A DNA stretch of 5,973 nucleotides from Deltaproteobacteria bacterium (GCA_030604545.1 JAUVVS010000147.1:1-5973), one strand, 5' to 3'; shown: positions 1-5,378, counted from the first letter of the stretch. Notes: generated by a model from the letters alone, not told the origin. Translations and numbers: made by a program.

Positions 1-26
1 ACAACCCGGCAAAAAATATCTCCCTT

Positions 27-239
27 GGTAACCGTTCAACGTTCAGAGGTTCAGGGTTCAGGGATTACGATTTTTTCATATTTTTGCTTTTAATCTCAGT
101 GCAAGCTCGTTCGGCTAATTTTAAGGCTCGAATGAATTCTGCATTATATTCAAAATCAAAGACTATAACTACCTTAACAGTTGAACTTTGAACCCCGCCT
201 GCTATCCGTCGGGCAGGCCTGAACCCGTGAACGGTTACC
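27..239. repeat. Inverted-repeat-bounded element with internal GTTCAG repeats
   Basis: A perfect 12-bp inverted repeat, GGTAACCGTTCA at 27-38 and TGAACGGTTACC at 228-239, bounds about 213 bp. Inside the left end GTTCA recurs at 34, 41, 49 and 56 (spacing 7, 8, 7). Inside the right end the complementary GAAC motif recurs at 183, 190, 221 and 229, so the two ends are loosely mirrored. A CCTGC/GCAGG hairpin-like pair sits near 199-217. No transposase is present and I see no clear target-site duplication. It could be a non-autonomous mobile element, a REP-like dispersed element or a decayed repeat; the repeats are seen, mobility is inferred. Confidence 0.55.
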
Positions 240-241
240 AC
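65..241 (-). other. Possible small ORF or gene remnant inside the repeat element
   Basis: The minus strand is open from an in-frame stop at 248-250 to the stop at 65-67. There is no usable ATG; the only early candidate is a GTG at 239-241, giving about 58 residues. The last part looks protein-like: after KVVIVFDFEYNAEF comes an amphipathic stretch IRALKLAERACTEIKSKN, which would fit a beta strand followed by an alpha helix. The first 20 or so residues are translated from the repeat sequence and look unlike a real protein. I do not recognise a family. It may be the 3' end of a small gene carried or truncated by the element, or a chance reading frame. No Shine-Dalgarno site supports translation. 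Confidence 0.2.
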
Positions 242-409
242 ATTTATCTATACATAAATTTAAATACAGTATTAAGAATTATGAGTCTGATCGTTCTGAA
301 TATGAGGTAAAAGGGCATGTTGTTTAATAGGTTCCCCAGAATGAAGATTTAGGGGAAGCATAAATAGTCTTGTCTATGATGATGTAAAAATGGGTTCCGG
401 CTAACAACT
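240..409. other. Gene-free stretch with one weak hairpin
   Basis: I find no supported gene here. The only structure is TTCCCC at 332-337 pairing with GGGGAA at 352-357 around a 14-nt loop, about 50 nt past the stop of the receiver gene on the minus strand. No U-run follows it in that direction, so it is at best a weak candidate for 3'-end processing or Rho-linked termination of that transcript. Confidence 0.3.
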
Positions 410-859
410 TTAAATTTTTGCTACGCTATTTGCAAAAGCCGGATCTTGCAAAAGCTTTTTGGAAAAATTCAGGTATTTTGTTACTATGGACCTTATTGCA
501 AGCTGTAATGTATATGACTTAATAGGTTTTTCCAGCAAGTGGTTAACGTCTGATGCTACACACATATTTACTATATCATCACTTGCATTACCGGTCATAA
601 TGATAGTATCTTCGTGGGCTGTAGGAAACTTTTTATCAATTGAATCAAGGAAGTAGAACCCGCTTTTACCGCCAAAAAATACATCGACGATAAAAATTGC
701 AATACCGATATCGCGATCCAGACAATAAGATATTGCCTCATCAACATCAGAAAAGGTAATTATTTTACCCCAAGTATAGAATCTTTTTACCATTTTTGAG
801 ACTATTTCACATATATTTACGTCGTCATCAAGGATAATAACATCCAATCCTTCAGGCAT
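410..859 (-). CDS. Single-domain response regulator (receiver/CheY-like)
   Basis: A 149-residue protein made almost entirely of one phosphoacceptor receiver domain. The acidic Mg-binding cluster is D11-D13 after the first beta strand (VIILDDD). The phosphorylation site is D59 in IVDVFFGGKSG, the switch Thr is T89 in IIMTGNAS, and the conserved Lys-Pro is K111-P112 in LLEKPIKS. The 30- and 22-residue spacings between D59, T89 and K111 match CheY. After the domain only about 25 residues remain (ending NSVAKI), too few for a DNA-binding or enzymatic output domain. It should therefore signal by protein contact or as a phosphorelay intermediate in the cytoplasm. The start is fixed by AGGAGG 9 nt upstream. 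No histidine kinase is adjacent, so its partner is unknown. The receiver assignment is very secure; the process controlled cannot be told. Confidence 0.93.
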   Translation of the reverse strand: MPEGLDVIILDDDVNICEIVSKMVKRFYTWGKIITFSDVDEAISYCLDRDIGIAIFIVDVFFGGKSGFYFLDSIDKKFPTAHEDTIIMTGNASDDIVNMCVASDVNHLLEKPIKSYTLQLAIRSIVTKYLNFSKKLLQDPAFANSVAKI

Positions 860-868
860 ACCGTAATT

Positions 869-874
869 CCTCCT
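869..874 (-). promoter_or_regulatory. Shine-Dalgarno site of the receiver gene
   Basis: Read on the minus strand this is AGGAGG, a full consensus ribosome binding site with 9 nt to the ATG at 859-857. It decides the start codon. It is the strongest such site in the window; the other genes have weak ones or none. Confidence 0.85.
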
Positions 875-953
875 ATTTAGTGTCTGAACGAAAACCCTTT
901 AAGTTTTATATCCGAAGAAATATGACCTATAGGCTCATTTATCAATACATAGG

Positions 954-982
954 AATATAAAGATAATGTGATTATAAGTCAA
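954..982 (-). promoter_or_regulatory. Predicted sigma70-type promoter for the receiver gene
   Basis: On the minus strand TTGACT (982-977) is followed after exactly 17 nt by TATATT (959-954), a good match to the -35 and -10 consensus. Transcription would begin near 947, leaving a leader of roughly 88 nt before the ATG at 859. This suggests the receiver gene is transcribed separately from larE, which ends about 190 nt upstream. Prediction from sequence only. Confidence 0.5.
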
Positions 983-1015
983 ACAAATAAAGCCCGTATG
1001 ATATGAGTCTAACAT

Positions 1016-1030
1016 CCCGCCAGTGGCGGG
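1016..1030. repeat. GC-rich palindrome (CCCGCC-AGT-GGCGGG)
   Basis: A perfect 6-bp stem with a 3-nt loop, strikingly GC-rich against AT-rich surroundings, 20 nt past the larE stop on the minus strand. No T-run follows in the larE direction, so it is not a textbook intrinsic terminator, though the hairpin could stabilise or end the larE mRNA. It resembles the short REP-type palindromes scattered through many environmental genomes; copy number elsewhere cannot be judged from this window. Confidence 0.6.
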
Positions 1031-1049
1031 AGGCAAAAGGGAGCGTTTT

Positions 1050-1862
1050 TCAAAGGTCTCTATTCATACTCCCCTGCCGATAACCTTCCATATCAACAGA
1101 TATGTGGGAAAATCCGAGATTCCTAAATTTTTTTATTATTACAGCCTTTATATTTTCATTGAAAATCTTTTCAAAATCAAGAGGATCAACCTCTATTCGC
1201 GCAATTTCGCCATGGTGCCTTACGCGACAGTTTCTAAAGCCCAAGGTTAAGATAACATTTTCAGCTTGTTCAACAACGCCAAGAGCTTTCCGTGTTATTG
1301 CAGTTCCATAAGGGATTCTCGTTGCAAGGCAGGCCATAGGGGGTTTATCCCACGTCTTTAAATTCATCTCTTTCGAAAGTGAGCGGATATCTTTTTTAGC
1401 CAGTCCCGCATCAATCAGTGGTGCAACGATTCCCATCTCTTTGGCAGCTTTGAAACCAGGGCGAAAATCTTTAAGATCATCCCTGTTGGCGCCATGAACG
1501 ACATATTTTAAGCCCATCTTAGAGGAAATGTTTAAAAGCACCTTGAAAAGATTTTTTTTACATATGTAACATCTGTCTTTTCTGTTGGCCGTGAAGTCAG
1601 ATAAGTTCATCTCTTCAGTCTGCAGCATCACATGTTTAATTCCCAGAGTTTTTGCATAGGCTGTTGCAGCTTCCTTTTCCCGCAAAGGATGCACGGCTGA
1701 TACTGCTGTTGCTGCAACCGCATTATCTTTGAGAACGCCATGTGAGACTGCAAGCAAAAATGAGCTGTCAACACCGCCCGAAAATGCAACGAGTAAAGAA
1801 TCATAATTTTTTAGAGCTAAAATTAAACGGTTCTTTTTTTCATTGAGGCTAATATTGTTCAT
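1050..1862 (-). CDS. larE: ATP-dependent sulfur transferase LarE (PP-loop family)
   Basis: A 270-residue cytoplasmic protein of normal family length. LarE enzymes adenylate and then sulfurate the pyridinium dicarboxylate precursor made by LarB, towards the nickel-pincer cofactor of lactate racemase (LarA) and related epimerases. The PP-loop SGGVDSS is at 28-34, the motif GANRDDLKDFRPG at 124-136, and ACLATRIPYG at 177-186. C178 lies where the sacrificial Cys of Lactobacillus LarE sits. Two more cysteines form C98-Y-I-C101. This three-cysteine pattern matches the LarE subgroup that holds a [4Fe-4S] cluster and can use external sulfide rather than destroying its own Cys; that assignment is by motif only. 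The start is the only Met before the PP-loop at a sensible distance; the upstream AAAAGAAA is a weak ribosome site. No larA, larB or larC is present in the window. Other PP-loop sulfur transferases are a less likely alternative. Confidence 0.88.
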   Translation of the reverse strand: MNNISLNEKKNRLILALKNYDSLLVAFSGGVDSSFLLAVSHGVLKDNAVAATAVSAVHPLREKEAATAYAKTLGIKHVMLQTEEMNLSDFTANRKDRCYICKKNLFKVLLNISSKMGLKYVVHGANRDDLKDFRPGFKAAKEMGIVAPLIDAGLAKKDIRSLSKEMNLKTWDKPPMACLATRIPYGTAITRKALGVVEQAENVILTLGFRNCRVRHHGEIARIEVDPLDFEKIFNENIKAVIIKKFRNLGFSHISVDMEGYRQGSMNRDL

Positions 1863-1886
1863 TTTCTTTTATTTCTATTCGAAATC

Positions 1887-1994
1887 GCTCACCGCAGAGC
1901 ATAGATATTGAGAAAAAATAATTAAATGTTTACAAATCAAGCTCGATCTTTTATACAATATACATTAGCTTTAGCCGCTAAGGCACCAAGGCAC
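1887..1994. repeat. Intergenic repeat fragments between larE and the tailed membrane gene
   Basis: Two short motifs lie in the divergent spacer 1863-2122. One is GCTC-ACCGCA-GAGC (1887-1900), a 4-bp stem with a 6-nt loop. The other is TTAG-CCG-CTAA (1971-1981) running into the direct repeat AAGGCAC at 1980-1986 and 1988-1994. Both resemble ACCGCAGAG and CCGCTAAGGCACCAAGGCAC phrases that I recall as dispersed repeats in environmental Gram-negative genomes. The rest of the spacer is A/T-rich and must contain the promoters of both divergent genes, but I see no convincing -35/-10 pair for either. Confidence 0.4.
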
Positions 1995-2109
1995 AAAAAA
2001 AAGTGAAGAAGAAAAATAAATAATTTTAAAATCATTGTGACAAGATACACTAATAGTTACAAATAATTTATTTTTCAAGTACTATTATAAGCCGAACCGT
2101 AAACAATTT

Positions 2110-2116
2110 GAAAGGT
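2110..2116 (+). promoter_or_regulatory. Shine-Dalgarno site selecting the ATG at 2123
   Basis: GAAAGGT lies 6 nt before ATG 2123-2125. An in-frame TTG at 2108 would overlap this site and has no ribosome site of its own, so the ATG is the better start. Confidence 0.55.
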
Positions 2117-2122
2117 GTTTTT

Positions 2123-3238
2123 ATGGGAAAAGAGAGTTTGATTAAATCTACATCCAAGAAAAAGGATGAAGAAAAGAAGACAACAACGGTAAAGAAGGCA
2201 GCCAGAAGATCCAAAGCAGAGCCTAAAACTGCGGGCACTGCAAAAACTATAACAGCTCCTAAAGCCAAAACAGCTTCTAAAGCCAAAGCTGCTCCTAAGG
2301 CTAAGAAAGCAGTTAAACCAAAGACAACAACAAAAGCCCGTCCTAAAAAAGCTGTTGGAACAAAAAAGGCAAAGGTTTCTATAACGGATCTCCTTTCAAA
2401 AAAATTTGAAAGATGGGAGCCTGAAAAAGTTTTCAAAGTAAGCCCGGATAAAGAATATTTGCAGAATTTTGTTTCTCCGCCGTTTGTATCTGATGCAAGT
2501 GAAGAGGAAGTCAGGCGTGTAAAGGAATTATTGTTTAAAAAGTTTGATTTAAAAGCTGAAGAAGAAATAAAGGAAGTGGTAAAACCGATAAAGACTAAAA
2601 CAGAGCCGGTCTCGGCAGAGCCGCCAACCTATGATCTGCCTCCGGAAAAAAAGGAACCGTATCCTTTTCAGAGAACAATAATATATCTTATCGTCGTTTT
2701 TGTTCTATTGATTGCCCTGATTATCGGTGCCAGTTTTTCAAACAAGGGCAAATATTTTATAAGGGCCACAGAAGGCGCTGTTGAAGTCTGGCAGGGCACT
2801 TTCGACCCCATGGGAAAAGAACTTATCATTTCTCTGCCTGGGGGACAACCACCTGAAGATATTAGGAATGTTTATTCGAAAAGTGAAATCTTTCCGCTTG
2901 TTTGCAACTATTATATTGACAAAGCTGATTCCATGCTGAATGTGCCGGGTTTGCTCGATTTTGAAGGAATTAAGGCGTACTTGAACACGGCAAAGTTTTA
3001 TGCAACAACAGATAAACTCCGTTCTACTATAAATGCACGTTTGAACACAATTGACCTGATGATGCTCATGTATAGAGCAGATGTAGCTATAAACAAAGGA
3101 ACAAAAGCAGATCTTGAGGCTGCATTGGGATATCTATTCGAGGCGGCGGCACTTGATCTTGGTAAAGGCCAGGTTGATTTGTTGGAGAAGAAAATAAAGT
3201 CGATTAATGACTTATTGACAGCCCTGGAAGTAAAGTAG
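2123..3238 (+). CDS. Single-pass membrane protein with Lys/Ala/Pro-rich histone-like N-terminal tail
   Basis: A 371-residue protein of unrecognised family. Residues 1-84 carry about 30 Lys/Arg and only 5 acidic residues, with hexapeptide-like A-x-K-x-K-x repeats at 45-68, resembling histone H1 C-terminal tails and bacterial KAP-rich proteins. Residues 85-145 form a mixed, more ordered segment (ITDLLSKKFERWEPEKVF, then FVSPPFVSDASEEEVRRVKELLFKKF) that looks like a conserved docking region. Residues 146-183 are Pro/Glu/Lys-rich linker. One hydrophobic helix follows at 185-205 (IIYLIVVFVLLIALIIGASF). The positive N-terminal side predicts a cytoplasmic tail and a C-terminal domain of about 165 residues outside the membrane. 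That domain is mostly helical from 250 on (IKAYLNTAKFYATTD, ADLEAALGYLFEAAALD), suggestive of TPR-like helical hairpins. Family and function are unknown. The tail could bind DNA, RNA or another polyanion, or be a flexible spacer. Transcribed away from larE. Confidence 0.85.
   Translation: MGKESLIKSTSKKKDEEKKTTTVKKAARRSKAEPKTAGTAKTITAPKAKTASKAKAAPKAKKAVKPKTTTKARPKKAVGTKKAKVSITDLLSKKFERWEPEKVFKVSPDKEYLQNFVSPPFVSDASEEEVRRVKELLFKKFDLKAEEEIKEVVKPIKTKTEPVSAEPPTYDLPPEKKEPYPFQRTIIYLIVVFVLLIALIIGASFSNKGKYFIRATEGAVEVWQGTFDPMGKELIISLPGGQPPEDIRNVYSKSEIFPLVCNYYIDKADSMLNVPGLLDFEGIKAYLNTAKFYATTDKLRSTINARLNTIDLMMLMYRADVAINKGTKADLEAALGYLFEAAALDLGKGQVDLLEKKIKSINDLLTALEVK
2255..2326 (+). repeat. Four degenerate 18-bp in-frame repeats coding the K/A-rich tail
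   Basis: Four consecutive 18-nt units encode APKAKT, ASKAKA, APKAKK and AVKPKT. The first three are similar at DNA level (GCTCCTAAAGCCAAA, GCTTCTAAAGCCAAA, GCTCCTAAGGCTAAG), indicating tandem duplication followed by drift. Copy-number change here would keep the frame and alter tail length and charge. Confidence 0.7.
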
Positions 3239-3332
3239 GCTCCAATTTAAAAGAGACAGAACATAGTAACTTCTCAAAAAGTAATAGTAAGCGCTGCGGA
3301 CCATGCGTTTTGGTTTCTCCTGGATGACGTGG
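3239..3332. other. Spacer left of the heptamer array
   Basis: No gene seen. The stretch has only a weak short inverted pair (ACTT/AAGT near 3271-3284) and no good intrinsic terminator for the preceding gene or promoter for the next one, so read-through across the 204-bp gap is possible. Confidence 0.3.
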
Positions 3333-3430
3333 TGGCAGGTAATCAGAGGTCAGAGATCAGAGGTCAGAAATCGGTAATCGGTAATCGGTGATCAGTGACC
3401 GGTGATCGGTAATAGGTTATTGGTTGCCAG
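3333..3430 (+). repeat. Degenerate tandem heptamer array, about 14 units
   Basis: The sequence divides without gaps into 7-nt units, consensus T(A/G)ATC(G/A)G. Examples are TAATCAG (3340), AGGTCAG (3347), AGATCAG (3354), AGGTCAG (3361), AAATCGG (3368), TAATCGG (3375 and 3382), TGATCAG (3389), TGACCGG (3396), TGATCGG (3403) and TAATAGG (3410). The outermost units (3333, 3417, 3424) are weaker, and a further AGATCAG occurs out of phase at 3435-3441. The array ends 12 nt before the start codon of the solute-binding protein gene, so it occupies the position of its leader. It is too short and has no spacers, so it is not CRISPR. Confidence 0.85.
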
Positions 3431-3442
3431 ATTGAGATCAGA

Positions 3443-5236
3443 ATGAAAAAACTGATTATATTTCTTATCCTTATTTTAGCTACCTCCGCTTTTGCAGACG
3501 AGCTTTTTCCTGAAAAAGGCTGGAAAGATAAACCCAACCCTATTGCAAGCCCCGACGCACTACCAGGTGGTGAGATATCAGTATATCTTGCCCAGTATCC
3601 AAAAAGCCTGAATTACTACCTGGATCTTAGCACCCAGTCAGCACAAATTTTTGGTTCCATATATGAAACCCTTTTAACAATGAATCCGATCACACTGGAA
3701 TATGAGCCCGGCCTGGCTGAAGGATGGTCCATATCAGGCAACAAGAGGATCTTTATCTTCTTTATTGATAAAAAAGCCCAATGGAGTGACGGTCGCCCCA
3801 TAACGGCACATGATGTAAAATGGACATACGATGCTGTCATGGACCCCAAAAACCTTACGGGGACACACAAAGTAGACATGGAACGGTTTAACCCTCCTAT
3901 TGTAATCGACAAATATACCATTCGCTTTGAAGCAAAGGATGTTCATTGGAAAAATCTGGGTGCTGTTGGAGGGTTTTATATTCTTTGCAAACATGCTTTT
4001 GAAGGAAAGGATTTTAACAAAATCAATTTCGAATTTCCCGTGGTTTCCGGCCCTTATAAAATTGGTGAAATAAATGAGGGTGTTTTTGTGAAATTAGAAC
4101 GGCGTGAAGACTGGTGGGGTATCAACGATAAAAGATCAAAAGGAACCGGCAATTTCCAAACCATAAAATTTAAATTTTTTGCTGAAAGAGAGAATGCATT
4201 CGAAGCATTTAAAAAAGGCGAGATCGATCTTTACCCGGTATATACTTCGCGTTTATGGATTAATGAAACAAAGGGGGAGAAGTTTCTTGAAAACTGGATC
4301 GTAAAGCAAAAAATTTACAATCAAAAACCGGGTGGGTTCCAAGGATTTGCCATGAACATGAGAAAACCACCCTTTGATGATGTTAGAGTTCGTAAGGCCA
4401 TGGCGTTTCTTCTTGACCGTAGAAAAATGAACAGTACTCTCATGTATAGTCAGTATTTTCTCCATAGATCCTATTATGAAGATCTTTACAGCAAACAAAA
4501 TCCATGCCCCAATCAATTGATTGAGATGGACATAAAAAAAGCACAGACGCTTCTAAGTGAGACCGGATGGATTGTAGATCCAAAAACCGGTTTTTTGGAG
4601 AAAGACGGCAAAAAGCTCTCTTTCAGGTTTTTAACCAGAGCAGCTTCAAGCGAAAAATTTCTGTCCATTTACGCGGAAGATCTCAAGGATGTTGGTATTG
4701 AGCTTATCATTGACAAGAAAGACTGGGCGGCCTGGGCGCGCGATATGGATGAATTCAATTATCAGATGACGTGGGCGGCCTGGGGTTCTTCCGTTTTTAA
4801 GGATCCTGAGGGAATGTGGTCATCCAAGGAAGCAATCAGAAAAGGCGGAAACAATATTACCGGTTTTAAAAACAGCAAGGTAGATGAACTAATCGAAAAG
4901 CAGAAAAGTATTTTTGATATCAAAAAGCGCAATGCAATCTACCGGGAAATCGATCAAATTATTTATAATGCATTTCCCTATGTCTTATTGTGGAATATCA
5001 ATTATACCCGTCTTCTTTACTGGAACAAATTTGGAACACCGGATACCGTGCTCTCAAAATATAGTGATGAAAGCAGTGCATACGGATACTGGTGGCTGGA
5101 TGAAGATTCAGTTGCCGATCTTCATGATGCAATGAAAACAAAAGCTCCTCTACCGCCAAAAGAACCTTCAATATACTTTGATGACATCTTTGAAAATAGT
5201 GATAACTCAAGGCTGAAAGCTCAAATTCAACCTTAA
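3443..5236 (+). CDS. Secreted family 5 ABC solute-binding protein (oligopeptide/YejA-like)
   Basis: A 597-residue periplasmic substrate-binding protein (SBP_bac_5 family), the capture component of peptide-type ABC importers. Residues 1-18 are a classic Sec signal peptide: MKK, a hydrophobic core to about 14, then AFA before D19. There is no lipobox Cys, so it should be a free periplasmic protein, as in Gram-negative bacteria. Family signatures include YEPGLAEGWSIS (87-98) and WSDGRPITAHDVKWTYD (114-130), then SGPYKI, the KKGEIDLYP region, and FDDVRVRKAMAFLLDR. The late AYGYWWLD and the length near 600 point to the YejA-like branch (peptide or microcin C-type uptake) rather than short OppA; that is a judgement from memory. 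Translation starts at the ATG directly before KK; the ribosome site is weak (TTGAGA). No permease or ATPase gene lies beside it. Substrate unknown. Confidence 0.92.
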   Translation: MKKLIIFLILILATSAFADELFPEKGWKDKPNPIASPDALPGGEISVYLAQYPKSLNYYLDLSTQSAQIFGSIYETLLTMNPITLEYEPGLAEGWSISGNKRIFIFFIDKKAQWSDGRPITAHDVKWTYDAVMDPKNLTGTHKVDMERFNPPIVIDKYTIRFEAKDVHWKNLGAVGGFYILCKHAFEGKDFNKINFEFPVVSGPYKIGEINEGVFVKLERREDWWGINDKRSKGTGNFQTIKFKFFAERENAFEAFKKGEIDLYPVYTSRLWINETKGEKFLENWIVKQKIYNQKPGGFQGFAMNMRKPPFDDVRVRKAMAFLLDRRKMNSTLMYSQYFLHRSYYEDLYSKQNPCPNQLIEMDIKKAQTLLSETGWIVDPKTGFLEKDGKKLSFRFLTRAASSEKFLSIYAEDLKDVGIELIIDKKDWAAWARDMDEFNYQMTWAAWGSSVFKDPEGMWSSKEAIRKGGNNITGFKNSKVDELIEKQKSIFDIKKRNAIYREIDQIIYNAFPYVLLWNINYTRLLYWNKFGTPDTVLSKYSDESSAYGYWWLDEDSVADLHDAMKTKAPLPPKEPSIYFDDIFENSDNSRLKAQIQP

Positions 5237-5283
5237 AGTTGATGGCGTTGTTACAATAGAGGTCTCCTTTAATGTTTTTCGCG

Positions 5284-5307
5284 CAATTTTGACTGTAAGC
5301 AAAATTG
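5284..5307. repeat. Inverted repeat CAATTTTG / CAAAATTG
   Basis: Perfect 8-bp arms at 5284-5291 and 5300-5307 around the 8-nt ACTGTAAG, about 48 nt after the solute-binding protein stop. It shares the TAAGCAAAA core with the longer palindrome just downstream, so the two look like related copies. It is A/T-rich with no U-run of terminator type; it may still mark the end of the upstream transcript or be a protein-binding site. Confidence 0.6.
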
Positions 5308-5312
5308 TTATA

Positions 5313-5342
5313 AATTATTTTTGCTTATAAGCAAAAATAATT
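5313..5342. repeat. Perfect 30-bp palindrome next to the ATPase promoter
   Basis: The arms AATTATTTTTGC (5313-5324) and GCAAAAATAATT (5331-5342) flank TTATAA, which is itself palindromic, so all 30 bases read the same on both strands. Its last two bases are the first two of the -35 element TTGACA. Options are a regulator operator, a cruciform or hairpin, a weak bidirectional terminator for the upstream gene, or a recombination or transposon-end site. Confidence 0.85.
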
Positions 5343-5369
5343 GACATATCAATTTGGATTTGTCATAAT
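5341..5369 (+). promoter_or_regulatory. Strong sigma70-type promoter of the AAA_14 ATPase gene
   Basis: TTGACA (5341-5346), a perfect -35 hexamer, is followed after 17 nt by CATAAT (5364-5369), a 5-of-6 match to TATAAT. Transcription would start 6-8 nt downstream, at about 5375-5377, essentially on the ATG at 5376. The gene therefore appears to have its own promoter and a leaderless or near-leaderless mRNA, consistent with the lack of a Shine-Dalgarno site. Confidence 0.65.
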
Positions 5370-5378
5370 CTTGATATG
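5345..5378. promoter_or_regulatory. Operator-like inverted repeat around promoter core and start codon
   Basis: CATATCAA (5345-5352) and its exact complement TTGATATG (5371-5378) are separated by 18 nt. The pair encloses the spacer and -10 element and includes the ATG itself. A dimeric regulator bound here would block the promoter; as RNA it could not form if transcription starts at the ATG. Regulator unknown; the chance of a random 8-bp pair in A/T-rich DNA is not negligible. Confidence 0.35.

Noticed and set aside
332..357. Intrinsic terminator for the receiver gene
   Set aside because: The stem is only 6 bp with a 14-nt loop and no U-run follows on the minus strand.
459..656. Plus-strand frame of 65 residues
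   Set aside because: Antisense to the receiver gene, which has all family motifs and a consensus ribosome site.
1023..1311. Two plus-strand frames of 75 and 69 residues
   Set aside because: Antisense to the 3' part of larE; no family features.
2108..2122. TTG start five codons upstream for the tailed membrane protein
   Set aside because: The TTG overlaps the likely ribosome site GAAAGGT, which is well placed for the ATG at 2123.
2068..2436. Minus-strand reading frame of 122 residues, Ala/Leu/Val/Phe-rich
   Set aside because: It is the antisense of the Lys/Ala/Pro-rich tail, whose codons read backwards as hydrophobic residues; it has no ribosome site and overlaps a well-supported gene.
3333..3430. 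CRISPR array
   Set aside because: Units are 7 nt, contiguous and degenerate, with no spacers and no cas genes nearby.
3616..4516. Three minus-strand frames of 86-101 residues
   Set aside because: All lie inside the solute-binding protein gene, which is intact and has signal peptide and family motifs.
4914..5210. Short frames on both strands near the end of the solute-binding protein gene
   Set aside because: Contained in that gene, in other frames, without ribosome sites or recognisable features.
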